From: Homarus americanus
Taxonomy: Eukaryota > Arthropoda > Malacostraca > Decapoda > Nephropidae
Direction: 5' to 3'
Assembly: GCF_018991925.1 (NCBI RefSeq)
Contig: NW_024737042.1
Coordinates: 17,441,678-17,505,677, forward strand
Length of the DNA stretch: 64,000 nt
Below the pieces are notes generated by a model. It was not told the origin of the DNA, searched no databases, and saw only the letters and a list, made by a program, of their open reading frames with translations. Positions 44,661 through 58,712 of this stretch are shown piece by piece. The position numbers were made by a program, and so were the translations under genes. Within the stretch, counting starts at the first letter, position 1. The number at the start of each line of letters is the position of its first letter.

Positions 44661-47600
44661 TTCTTCACTCTGCCACTTGAGTGTGGCCATACCTTCACCC
44701 TGCCTGCATGAGTGTAACCATACCATTACCCTGCCACTTGAGTGTGACCATACCTTCACCCTTACACTAGGGTGTGTGACCCACCTTCACCGTCACTTGA
44801 GAGAGTGACCCACCTTCACCATACCACTTGAGTGTGACCCACCTTCAACCCTGCCACCTGAGAGTGTGACCCACCTAAATATTATCACTTGAGAGTGTGA
44901 CCCACCTTCAACCCTGTCACTTGAGAGTGTGACCCACCTTCAACACTGCCACCTGAGAGTGTGACCCACCTAATGATTGTCACTTGAGAGTGTGACCCAC
45001 CTTCACCCTGTCACTTGAGAGAGTGACCCACCTTCGCCCTGTCACTCGATAGTGTGACCCAACTTCACCTTGCCACTTGAGAGTGTGACCCACCTTCACG
45101 CTGCCACCTGAGAGCGTGACCCACCGTCACCCCACCACTAGAGAGTGTACCCACCTTCACCCAGCCATAGAGTGTGACACACACCTTCACCCTGTCACTT
45201 GAGGTGACCCACCTTCACCCTGCTACTTGAGAGAGTGACCCACCTTCACCCCACCACTAGAGATCTGGACCCACCTACACCCTGCCAAATGAGAGAGTAC
45301 CCACCTTCACCCTGCCACTTGAGAGTGTGACCCACCTTCACCCCACCTACTCAAAGTAGTGTGACCCACCTTCACCCTGCCCGTTGAGAGTGTGACCCAC
45401 CTTCAACCTGCCACATGAGAGTGTTACCCACCTTCACCCCACCACTATGAATGTGACCCACCTACACCCTGCCACTAGAGAGAGTGTGACCCACCTTCAC
45501 CCTGCCACCTGAGAGTGTGTACCCACCTTCCCCTACCACTGTAGAGTGTGACCCACCTACACCCTGCCAAATGAGAGAGTGACCCACCTTCACCCCGCCA
45601 CTTGAGAGTGTGACCCACCTTCACTCCCCACTAAAGAGTGTGACCCACCTTCACCCTGCCCGTTGAGAGTGTGACCCACCTTCAACCTGCCACATGAGAG
45701 TGCTACCCACCTTCACCCCACCACTATAGAATGTGACCCACCTACACCCTGCCACTTTGAGTGTGACCCACCTTCACCCTGCCACTTGAGAGTGTTACCC
45801 ACCTTCACCCTACCACTATATAGTGTGACCCACCTTCACCCTGCCGCATGAGAGTGTGACCCACCTTCACCCTGCCACTTGAGAGTGTGACCCACCTTCC
45901 ACTCTTCCAGTTGAGAGTGTGACCCACCTTCACCCTACCCCTGAGAGTGTGACCCACCTCACCCTGCCACTTGAGAGTGTGACCCATCTTCACCCAACCA
46001 CTTGAGAGTGTGACCCACCTTCACCCCTGCTACTTAGAGTGACCGAACTTCACCCTGCCACTTGAGAGTGTGACCCATTTTCACCCAACCACTTGAGAGT
46101 GACCCACCTTCACCCTACCACTATAGAGTGTGACCCACCTTCACCCTGCCACTTGAGAGAGGTGACCCACCTTCACCCTGCCACTTGAGAGGTGACCCAC
46201 CTTCACCCTACCACTTGAGAGTGTGACCCACGTTCACCCCTGGCCACCTGTGAGTGTGACCCACCTTCACCCTGTCACTTGAGTGTGACTCACCTTCACC
46301 CTGCCACGTGAGAGGTGACCCACCTTCATCCCGTGACTTGTGAGAGTGACCCACCTTCACCTGCCACATGAGGAGTGTGACCACCTTCAACCTGTCACAT
46401 GAGTGTGACTCACCTTCACCCTGCCATGTGAGAGTGTGATCCACCTTCACACCTGCTACGGAGAGTGTGACCCACCTTCACCCTGTCACTTGAGTGTGAC
46501 TCACCTTCACCCTGCCATGTGAGAGTGTGACCCACCTTCACACCTGCTACTTGAGAGTGTGACCCACCTTCACCCTGTCACTTGAGTGTGACTCACCTTC
46601 CCCTGCCACGTGAGAGGTGTAACCCACCTTCAACCTGTCACATGAGTGGTGAACCACCATCATCCTGCCACTTGTGAGTGTGACCCACCTTACACCTGCT
46701 ACTTGAGAGGAGACCACCTTCACCATGCCACCTGTGAGTGTGACCCACCTCTCCCTCTCACTTGAGTGTCACCACTCACCCTGCCACGAGAGTGTGACCC
46801 ACCTTCACCCTGCTACTTTGAGTGACCCACCTCACCTGCCACTTGAGGTGGACCCACCTCAACTGGTCACATGAGTGTAACTCACCTCACCCTGCCACGT
46901 GAGTGTGACCCACCTTAACACCTGCTACTTGGAGAGTGTGACCCACCTTCACCCTGTCACTTGAGTGTGACCCACCTTCAACATGCCACCGCTTTGAGTG
47001 TGACCAACCTTCACCCCTGTCACTTGAGTTTGACTCACCTTCACCCCACCATGGAGAGTGTGACCCACCTTCACCTGCCACTTGAGAGTGTGACCCACCT
47101 TCACCCACCACTAAAGAGTGTGACCCACCTTCACCCTGCCACTTGAGAGTGTGACCCACCTTCTCCCTGCAAATTGAGAGTGTGACCCACCTTCTCCCTG
47201 CAAATTGAGAGTGTGACCCACCTTCACCCTGCCACTATAGAGTGTGACCCACCTACATCCTGCCACTTGAGAGTGTGACCCACCTTCACCCTGCCACTTG
47301 AGATTGTGACCCACCTTCACCCCACCACTAAAGAGTGTGACCCACCTTCACCTGCCTTGAAATTGTGACCCACCTTCACCCCGCCACTTGGAGAGTGTGA
47401 CCCACCTTCACCCTGCCACTTGAGAGTGTGACCCATCTTCACCCAACCACTTGAGAGTGTGACCCACCTTCACCCTACCTACTATTGAGTGTGACCCATC
47501 TTCACCCTGCCACTTGAGAGTGTGACCCACCTTCACTCTTCCACTTGAGAGTGTGACCCACCTTCACCCTGCCACTTGAGAGTGTGACCCACCTTCACTC

Positions 47601-50600
47601 TTCCACTTGGGAGTGTGACCCACCTTACCCTACCACTAGTAGAGTGTGACCCACCTTCACCATGCCACATGAGAGTGTGACCCACTTTTACACCTGCTAC
47701 TTGAGAGTGTGACCCACCTTCACCATGCCACATGAGAGTGTGACCAACCTTCACCCTGTCACTTGAGGTTACTCACCTTCACCCTGCCACTGTAAAAGTG
47801 TGACCCACTCTTCATCCTGCCACTTGTGAGAGTGACCCACCTTCACCTGCCACCTGAGAGTGTGACCAACCTTCACCCTGTCATATGAGTGTTACTCACC
47901 TTCACCCTGCCACGTGAGAGTGTGACCCACCATCACACCTGCTACTTGAGTGTGTGACCCACCTTCATCCCGCCACTTGTGAGTGACCCACCTTCACCTG
48001 CCACTTGAGAGTGTGACCCACCTTCACCCTGTCACTTGAGTGTGACTCACCTTCACCCTGCCACGTGAGAGTGTGACCAACCTTCACACCTGCTACTTGA
48101 GTGTGACCCACCCTTCAACCTGCCACATGTGAGAGTGACCTACCACCTGCCACTTGAGAGTGTGACCCACCTTCACACCTGCTACTTGAGAGTGTGATCC
48201 ACTTCACCCTGCCACTTGAGAGTGTGACCCACCTTCATCCTGCCATTTGAGAGTATGACCCACCTACACCTGCCACTTGAGAGTGTGATCCACCTTCACC
48301 CTGCCATTTGAGAGTGTGACCCACCTTCTCCCTCCCACTTGAGAGTGTAACCCACCTTCACGCTGCCACTTGAGAGTGTGACCCACCTTAACCCTACCAC
48401 TATAGAGTATGACCCACCTTCACCCCACCACTAAAGAATGTGACCCACCTTCACCCTGCCCGTTGAGAGGTGACCCACCTTCATCCTGCCACTTGAGAGT
48501 GTTACCCACCACCCTACCACTATAGAGTGTGACCGACCTTCACCCTGCCACTTGAGAGTGTGACCCATCATCACCCAACCACTTGAGAGTGTGACCCATG
48601 TTCACCCTGCCACTTGAGAGTGTTACCCACCTTTACACCTGCTACTTGAGAGTGTGACCCACCTTCACCATGCCACCTGTGAGTGTGACCCATGTTCACC
48701 CTCCTGCCACTTGAGAGTGTTACCCACCTTTACACCTGCTACTTGGAGAGTGTGACCCACCTTCACCATGCCACCTGTGAGTGTGACCCACCTTCACCCT
48801 GCCCTTGAAATTGTTACCCACCTTCACCCTGCCACTCTGAGAGTGTGACCCACCTTCACCCTGCACTTGAGAGTGTGACCCATCTTCACCCAACCACTTG
48901 AGAGTGTGACCCACCTTCACCCTACCACTATTGAGTGTGACCCATCTTCACCTTGCTGCATGAGAGTGTGACCCACCTTCACCCTGCCACTTGAGAGTGT
49001 GACCCACCTTCATTCTTTCCACTTGGGAGGTGTGACCCACCTTCACCCTGCCACTATAGAGTGTGACCCACCTTCACCCTGCCACTTGAGGTGTGACCCA
49101 CCTTCACTCTTCCACTTGGGAGTGTGACCCACCTTCACCCACACTATAGAGTGTGACCCACCTTCACCCTGCCACGTGAGAGTGTGACCCACTTTACACC
49201 TGCTACTTGAGAGTGTGACCCACCACCATGCCACATGAGAGTGTGACCCACCTTCACCCTGTCACTTGAGTGTGACTCACCTCCACCTCTGCCACGTAGA
49301 GTGTGACCCACTTCATCCCGCGACTTGTGAGAGTGGACCCACCTTCACCTGCCACCTGAGAGTGTGACCAACCTTCACCCTGTCACATGAGTATACTCAC
49401 CTTCACCTTGCCACGTGAGAGTGTGACCCACATCACACCTGCTACTTGAGAGTGTGACCCACCTTCATCCCGCCACTTGTGAGAGTAATCCACCTTCACC
49501 TGCTCACTTCAGAGGTGACCCACCTTCACCCTGTCACTTGAGTGTGACTCACATTCACCCTGCCACGTGAGAGTGTGACCAACCTTCACACCTGCTACTT
49601 GAGTGTGACCCACCTTCAACCTGCCACATGTGAGAGTGACCCACCTTCACCTGCCACTTGAGAGTGTGACCCACCTTCACCCTGCCATTTGAGAGTATGA
49701 CCCACCTACACCCTGCCACTTGAGAGTGTGATCCACCTTCACCCTGCCATTTGAGAGTGTGACCCACCTTCTCCCTCCCACTTGAGTGTAACCCACCTTC
49801 ACGCTGCCACTTGATAGTGTGACCCACCTTAACCCTACCACTATAGAGTATGACCCACCTTCACCCCACCACTAAAGAATGTGACGCACCTTCACCCTGC
49901 CCGTTGAGAGGTGTGACCCACCTCCATCCTGCCACTTGAGAGGTGTTACCCACCTTCACCCTACCACTATAGAGTGTGACCGACCTTCACCTCTGCCACT
50001 TGAGAGTGTGACCCATCATCACCCAACCACTTGAGAGTGTGACCCATGTTCACCTGCCACTTGAGAGTGTTACCCACCTTTACAACTGCTACTTGAGAGT
50101 GTGACCCACCTTCACCATGCCACCTGTGAGTGTGACCCACCTTCACCCTGTCATTTGAGTGTGACTCACCTTCACTCTGCCACGTGAGAGTGTGACCCAC
50201 CTTCATCCTGCTGCTTGTGAGAGTGACCCACCTTCACCTGCCACATGAGAGTGTGACCCACCTTCAACCTGTCACATGAGTGTGACTCACCTCACCCTGC
50301 CATGTGAGAGTGGACCCACCTTCACACCTGCTACTTGTGAGTGTGAACCACCTTCACCCTGTCACTTGAGTGTGACTCACCACCCTGCCATGTGAGAGTG
50401 TGACCCACCTTCACACCTGCTACTTGAGAGTGTGACCCACCTTCACCCTGTCACTTGAGTGTGACTCACCTTCACCCCTGCCATGTGAGAGTGTGACCCA
50501 CCTTCACACCTGCTACTTGAGAGTGTGAACCACCTTCACCCTGTCACTTGAGGTGACTCACCTTCACCCTGCCATGTGAGAGGACCCACCTTCACACCTG

Positions 50601-53600
50601 CTACTTGGAAGTGTGACCCACCTTCACCCTGTCACTTGAGTGTGACTCACCTTCACCCTGCCACGTGATAGTTTGACCCACCTTCATCCTGCCACTTGAG
50701 AGTGTTACCCACCTTCACCCTACCACCCAGTGTGATCCTCCTTCACCTGCCATGAGGTGTAACCGACCTTCACCCTGCCACTTGAGGTGTGACCCATCTT
50801 CACCCTACCACTAGAGTGTGGCCCACCTCACCCTGACACTTGAGGTGTGACCCACCTTCACCCTGCCACATGAGTGTGACCCACCTTCACCCTGCCACTT
50901 GAGTGTGACCCACCTTCACCCCTGCCACTTGAGAGTGTGACACCTCCTCCTGCCACCTGAGGTGTGACCCACCTTCTCCTCACTTGAGGAGTGTGACCAC
51001 CTTCACCATGCCACCTGAGTGTGACCCACCTTCACCCTGTCACTTGAGTGTGACCCACCTTCACCCTGCCACAAGAGTGTGACCCACCTTCACCTGCCAC
51101 TTGAGGTGTGACCCACCTTCACCCTGCCACTTGAGAGTGTGACCCACCTTCACCCCTGCCACTTGAGGTGTGACCCACCTTCACCCCGCCACTTGAGTGT
51201 GACTCCTTCACCTGCCATGTAGTGTGACCCACCTTCACCCTGCCACTTGAGTGTGTGACCCACCTTCACCCTGTCACTTGAGTGTGACCCACCTTCACCC
51301 TGCCATCTGAGAGTGTGACCCACCTTCAACCTGCTACTTAGAGTGTGACCCACCTTCACCCTGTCACTTGAGTGTGACTCACCTTCACCCTGCCACGTGA
51401 GTGTTACCCACCTTCATCCTGCCACTTGAGGTGTCCCACCTTCACCTACCACTTGAGAGTGTGACCCACCTTCACCCTGCCACTTGTGAGGTGACCCATC
51501 TTCACCTGCCACTTGAGGTGGCCCACCTTCACCCTGCCACTTGAGTGTGACCTATTCACCTGCCACTTGAGAGTGTGACCCACCTTCACCCTGCCACTTG
51601 AGTGTGACCCACCTTCACCCTGCCACTTGAGGTGTGACCCACCTTCACCTGCCACTTGAGTGTGACCCACCTTACACCTGCTACTTGAGGTGTGACCCAC
51701 CTTCACCCTGTCACTCGAGTGTGACTCACCTTCACCCTGCCACTAGAAGGCCACCTTTCACCTGCTACTTGAGGTGTGACCCACCTTCACCCTGCCACTT
51801 GAGAGTGTGACCCATCTTCACCTCACTTCTAGAGTGTGACCCATCTTCACACTTGCCACTTGAGTGGTGACCCACCTTCACCCTGCTCACGTGAGAGTGT
51901 GACCCACCTTCACCCTGCTACTTGAGTGTGACCCACCTTCACCCCTGCCACTTGAGAGTGTGACCCACCTTCATCCCTACTACTTGGAGTGTTGCCCACT
52001 TTCACACCCTACTCTAAGAGTGTGACCCACCTTAACCTCTCCACTGAAAGTGTGACCCACCTTCACCCTGCCACTTGAGTGTGACCCACCTTCACCCTCC
52101 TACTTGAGAGTGTGACCCACCTTCACCCTGCCATGAGAGTGTGACCCACCTTCACTGCCACTTGAGAGTGTGACCCCACCTTCACCCTGCTACTTGAGAG
52201 TGTGACTCACCTTCACCTCTGCCACTTGAGTGTGGCCCACCTTATCCATGCCTGAGAGTGTGACCCACCTTTACTGCTGCGACTTGAGAGTGTGACCCAC
52301 CTTCACCCTGTCGCTAGTGTGTCCCTTTACCTGGCATTGGGTGTGAGTTCTTCACCCTGCTACTTGAGGGTGTGACCCATTTTCACCCTNNNNNNNNNNN
52401 NNNNNNNNNNNNNNNNNNNNNNNNNNNNNNNNNNNNNNNNNNNNNNNNNNNNNNNNNNNNNNNNNNNNNNNNNNNNNNNNNNNNNNNNNCCCTGCCATTT
52501 GATAGCTCTGACCTTAATTCTCTCACCCTGCCAGGCAGAGTGTGACCCACCTTCACTCCCTGCCACTTGAGGAGTGTGACCCACCTCACTCCTGTCACTT
52601 GAGAATGATCCACCTTTTCCCTGTCACATGAGAGTGTAACTCATTCACCTGTCACTTGCGAGTGTGACCCACCTACACCCCTGCCACTTGACAGTGTGAC
52701 CAACCTTCACCCCACTACTAGGAGAGAGTGTGATCCATATTCATCCTGCTAAATGAGTGTGTGACGCACCTTCTCCCTATCACTTGAGAGGCATGACCCA
52801 CCTTCACTCCTACCACCAGAGAGTGTGACTCCACCTTCACTCCTGTCACGTGAGAGTGTTCCCACCTTCACTCCTTCCACTTGAGTGCACCCACCTTCAC
52901 CCTGCCACTTGAGAGTGACCCATCTTCACTCTTACCACTAGAGAGTGTGACCCACCTCTGTCATCCTGTTGCCACTTGAGAGTGACCCATCTTCAATTCT
53001 GCCACTTGAGAGTGTGACCCACCTTCACTCCCAATACCACCAGAGAGTGTGATCCACCTTCACCCTGCCACTCTGAGAGTGTGATCACCTTCACCCGGCC
53101 ACCTGAGAGTGTAACCAACATTCACACCTGCTACTTTGAGACTGTACACCACAATCCTGCCACTTGTGAGTGACTCATCTTCACCTGCCCCTTGAGAGTG
53201 TGACCCACCTTCACTCCTGCTACACTTGAGAGAGTGTGACCCACCTTCACCCTGCTACTTGGAGAGTGTGACCCCACCTACACCCTGTCACTTGGCAGTT
53301 TAAACCCACTTCCAACCTTGCCATTTGAGAGTATGACCCCACCTCCACCCTGTCACTTGGAGAATATCGCCCACCTTCACTCTACTACCACTAGATAGTG
53401 TTGGGCCCACCTTCACCTTCCCACTTGAGAGTGTGACCCACCTTTCAAGGTTAGTACTTGAGAGTGTGACCCACTTTCTCCCTACCACTAGAGAGTGTGA
53501 TCCACCTTCACCCCTGCCACTTGAGAGTGTGACCCACCTTCACCCTGTTGCTTGAGAGTGTGACCCACCTTCACTCCTGCCACTTGAGAGTGTGACCCAC

Positions 53601-56600
53601 CTAAATCCCACACTTATGAGTGTGACCCATCTTCAACCTGCCACTTGAGTGTGACCCACCTACACCATCATCTCTGGGCAGTTTAACCCACTTCAACCTT
53701 GCCACTTGAGAGCAAGGACCCGCCTCCACCCTGTCACTTGAGAATATCGCCCACCTTCACTCGGCTCAACACTAGATAGTGTGACCCACCTTCACCCTGT
53801 CACTTGAGAGAGTGTGACCCACCTTCTCGATGTGTCACTTGAGAGTGTGACCCACTTTCGTCCCCTGTTGTCACTTGGAGAGTGTGACCCACCGTCTCCA
53901 TGTCACTTGAGAGTGTGACCCACCTTTACCCTGCCAGCTTGAGAGTGTGACCCACCTACACCGTCACTTGGCATTTTAACCCACTCAACCTTGCCACTTG
54001 AGAGCATGACCCACTTCCAATTCTGTCACTTAAGAATATCACGCCCACCTCTACGCTACCACTAGATAGTGTGACCCACCTTCACTCCTGTCACTTGAGA
54101 GTGTGACCAACCTTCACACCTGCTCTTGAAAGTGTAAAGCACCTCTATCCTGCCACTTCAGAGTGACCTACCATCACTCTGCCACTTGAGAGTGTGTGAC
54201 CCAACTTCACACCTGCTACTTGAGAGTGTGACCCACCTTTCACCCCTGTCAATTGAGAGTATGACCCACCTTCACCCCTTTCTACTTGTGAGTGTGACCA
54301 ACCTTCACACTCCAAGCATTGGAGACTGTAAAGCACCTTCATCCTGCCACTTGTGAGAGTGACCTACCATCACCACACTCTGAGAGTGTGACCCAACTTC
54401 ACACCTGCTACTTGAGAGTGTGACCCACCTTCACCCTGTCACTTGAGTGTGACTCACCTTCACCCTGCCACCTGAGAGTGCAAACTCAACATTCACACCT
54501 GCTACTGAGAGAGTGACCCACCTACACCCTGTCACTTACAGTTTAACCCACTTTAACCTTTGCCATTTGAGAGTATGACCCACCTCACCCACCTTCACCT
54601 TGCCACTTGAGAGTGTGACCCACCTTCACCCTGTCACTTGAGATATCTGCCCACCTTCACTCTACCACTAGATAGTGTGACCCACCTTCACCCTGCCACT
54701 TGTGAGTGTGACCCACCTTCACCCTGCCACTTGAGAGTGTGACCTCCTCCTGCCACTTGAGAGTGTGACCCACCTTCACCCTGCCACTTGAGAGTGTGAC
54801 CCACCTTCACCCCACCACTAGAGAGAGTGTGACCCACCTTCATCCTGCTAAATGAGAGTGTGACCCACCTTCACCCTGTCACTTGAGAGTGTGACCCACC
54901 TTCTCCCTACCACTCAGAGTGACCCACCTTCACCCTGCCTTTGAGAGTGTGACCCACCTTCACCCTGCCACTGAGAGAGTGTGACCCACCTTCACCCTGC
55001 CACTTGAGAGTGTGACCCACCTTCACCTTATGACTTGAGAGTGTGACCCACCTTCACCCTGCCACTTGAGAGTGTGACCCACCTTCACCCTGCCACCTGA
55101 GAGGTGACCCACCTTCACCCTGCCACTTGAGAGTGTGACCCATTCACCCTGCCACTTGAGAGTGTGACCCACCTTCACCCTGCCACTTGAGAGTGTGACC
55201 CACCTTCACCCTGCCACTTGAGAGTGTGACCCACCTTCACCCTGCCACTTGAGAGTGTGACCCACCTTCACCCTGCCACTTGAGAGTGTGACCCACCTTC
55301 ACCCTGCTAACTGAGAGTGTGACCCACTTCACCCTGCCACTTGAGAGTGTGACCCACCTTCACCCTACCACTAGAGAGTGTGACCCACCTCACCTTGCCA
55401 TTTCTGGAGTGTGACCCACATTAACCTGCCATGAGAGTGTGACCCACCTCACCCTTTCTCTTGAGTATGACCCACCTCACCTTGTCATTTGAGAGTGTGA
55501 CCCACCTTCACCCTGCCACTTGGAGTGTGACCCACTTTAACCCTGCCATATGAGAGTGTGACCCACCTCACCCTTCTCTTGAGAGTATGACCACCTATAC
55601 CCTGCCACTTGAGAGTGTGACCCACCTTCACCCCTGCCACTTGAGAGAGTGTGACCCACCTTCACCCTGTCACTTGAGAGTGTGACCCACCTTCACCCTG
55701 CCATTTGAGAGTGCATCACCTCACCCTGCTACTTGAGAGTGTGACCCACCTTCACCCTGTCCTTGTATAACCCACTTTCTCTACATTTGGAGAGTATGAC
55801 CCACCCTGTCACTTGAGAGTGTCGCCCACCTTCACTGTACCACTAGATAGTGTGACCCACCTTCACCCTGCCACTTGAGAGTGTGACCCACCTACACCCA
55901 ACCACTAGAGAGTGTGATCCACATTCATCCTGCTAAATGAGTGTGCAACCCACCTTCACCCTGTCACTTGAGAATATGACCCACCTTCTCCCTAAAACTA
56001 GAGAGTGTGACCCACCTTCACCCTGCCACGTGAGAGTGTTACCCACCTTCACCTTGTCACTTGAGAGTGTGACTCACCTTCACCCTGCCACTTGAGAATG
56101 TGACCCAACTTCACCCTACCACTAGAGAGTGTGATCCACCTTCGCCCTCTCACTTGAGAGTGTGACCCACCTTCTCCATGTTACTTGAGAGTGTGACCCA
56201 CTTTCAATCTGCCACTTGAATGTGTGACCCACCTTCATCCTGTCACTTGAGTGTGAATCACCTTCACCCTACCACGGGAGAGTGTGACCTATCTTCCTTC
56301 TGGCACTTGAGATTGTGACCCACCTTTACACCTGCTACTTGAGAGTGTGACCCACCTTTATCCTGCCACTTGTGAGAGTGACCCAGCTTCACCTGCCACG
56401 TGAGAGTGTGACCCACCTTCACTCTGTCACTTGAGTGTGACTCACATTCACCCTGCCACGGGAGAGTGTGACCAACCTTCACCGTTACTTGAGAGAGTGA
56501 CCCACCTTCACCATACCACTTGTGAGAGTGACCTACCGTCACCTGCCACTTGAGAGTGTGACCCACCTTCACACCTGCTACTTCAGAGTGTGAACCACCT

Positions 56601-58712
56601 TCACCCTTCTACTTGAGAATGTGACCCACCTTCACCCTCTCACTTGAGAATATTGCCCACCTTCATTATACCACTAGATAGTGAGACCCACTTCACCCTG
56701 TCACTTGAGAGTGTGACCCACCTTCACCCTGCCACCTGAGTGTGTGACCCACCTTCCTCCTGCCACTTGAGAGTGTGACCCACCTTCAAAATGCCACTTG
56801 AGAATGTGACCACCTTCACACCTGCTACTTGAGTGTGATCCACCTTCCTCCTGCCTCTTGAGAGTGTGACCCACATTCATCCTGCTAAATGAGTGTGCAA
56901 CCCACCTTCACCCTGTCACTTGAGAGTATGACCCACCTTCTCCCTGCCAGTAGAGAGTGTGACCCACCTTCACCCTGTCACATGAGAGTGTTACACACCT
57001 TCACCTTGCTACTTGAGTGTGACCCACCTTCACCCTGCCACCTGAGAGTGTGACCCACCTTCCTCCTGCCTCTTGTGAGTGTAACCCATCTCACCCTCAG
57101 ACTTGAGAGTGACCCACCTCACCCTGCCACTTGAGAGTGTGACCCACTTCACATTGTGACTTGAGAGTGGACCCACCTTCACCGTGCCATTTGATAGTTT
57201 GACCCACCTTCACCCTGCCACTTGAGAGTGTGACCCACCTTCACCCTGCCACTTGAGAGTGTGACCCACCTTCATCCTGCCACTTGTGAGAGTGACCCAC
57301 CTTCACCTTCACTTGAGAGTGTGACCCACCTTCACCTGCCACTTGTGAGTGACCCACCTTCCACCTGCCACTTGAGAGTGTGACCCTTCACCTTCTATTT
57401 GAGTGTGACCCACCTTCATCCTGCCACTTGTGAGGTGACCCACCTTCATCCTGCCACTTGTGAGAGTGACCCACCTTCACCTGCCACTTGAGAGTGTGAC
57501 CCACCTTCATCCTGCCACTTGTGAGAGTAACCCACCTTCACCTGCTACTTGAGAGTGTAAAGCACCTTCATCCTACCACTTTTGAGAGTGACCTACCGTC
57601 ACCTGCACCTTGAGAGTGTGACCCACCTTCACCCTGCCATTTGATAGTTTGACCCACCTTCACCCTGCCAGGTGAGAGTGTGACCCACCTTCACCCTTCC
57701 ACTGGAGAGTATGACCCCCATTCACCCTGAAACTTGAGAATGTGACCCGCCTTCACCCCACTACTAGATTGTGTGACCCACCTTCACCCTGTTACTTTAG
57801 GGTATGACCCACCTTCACCCTGCTACTTGAGAGTGTGACCCACCTACACCCTGTCACTTGGCAGTATAACCCACTTTCTCCTTGCCAATTGAGAGTATGA
57901 CCCACCTCCACCCTGTCACTTGAGAATATCGCCCACCTTCACTCTACCACTAGATAGTGTGACCCACCTTCACCCTGTCACTTGAGAGTGTGACCCACCT
58001 TCACCCTGCCACCTGAGTGTGTGACCCACCTTCCTCCTGCCACTTGAGAGTGTGACCCACCTTCAAAATGCCACTTGAGAGTGTGACCCGCCTTCACCCT
58101 GCTACCTGAGTGTGTGACCCACCTTCACCCCACCACTAGAGAGTGTGACCCACCTTCACCCTGCTAAATGAGTGTGTGCCCCACCTTCCTCCTGCCACTT
58201 GAGAGTGTAACCCACCTTCAAAATGCCACTTGAGTGTGTGACCCGCCTTCACCCTGCTACTTGAGAGTGTGGTCCACCTACACCCTGTCACTTGGCAGTA
58301 TAACCCACTTTCACCTTGCCACTTGAGAGTATGACCCACCTCCACCCTGTCACTTGAGAGTGTGACCCATCTTCCCCCTGCCAGTTGAGAGTGTGACCCA
58401 TCTTCACCCTGCCACTTGGGAGTATGACCCACCTTCACACTGCTACTTGAAATTGTGACTCACCTTCACCCTGCCAGTTGAGAGTGTGACCCACCTTCAC
58501 CCTGCCACTTGGGAGTGTGACCCATCTTCTCCCTGCTACTTGAGAGTTCGACTCACCTTCACCCTGCCTCATGAGAGTGTGGCCCACCTTCACCCTGCCA
58601 GTTGAGAGTATGACCCACCTTCACCCTGCCATTTGAGAGTGTGACCCACCCTCACCCCGCCACTTGAGAGTGTCTCCCACCTTCACCCTGCCACTTGAGA
58701 ATGTGACCCACC
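44661..58712. repeat. 31-bp satellite array, about 450 units, with higher-order structure
   Basis: Consensus unit of 31 bp: GAGAGTGTGACCCACCTTCA followed by CCCTGCCACTT. Variant monomers (CACACCTGCTACTTG, CACCCTGTCACTTGAGTGTGACTC, CCACTATAGAGTG, TTGGCAGTTTAACCC, TCGCCC) recur in fixed orders. Regularity is best at 54700-55400. Small indels are common at 46300-46900 and 50700-52330. The array is broken by a 100-N gap. Reverse-strand frames (VGHTLKWQGEGGSHS type) are repeat by-products. Confidence 0.95.
52390..52489. other. assembly gap (100 N)
   Basis: Exactly 100 N within the 31-bp array. This is a conventional placeholder, so the true number of missing repeat units is unknown. Confidence 0.98.

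Noticed and set aside
44661..58712. Multiple short reverse frames (VGHTLKWQGEGGSHS type) that look like a repetitive protein
   Set aside because: Products of the 31-bp array. They shift phase every monomer and are interrupted often. One includes the N gap as X residues.
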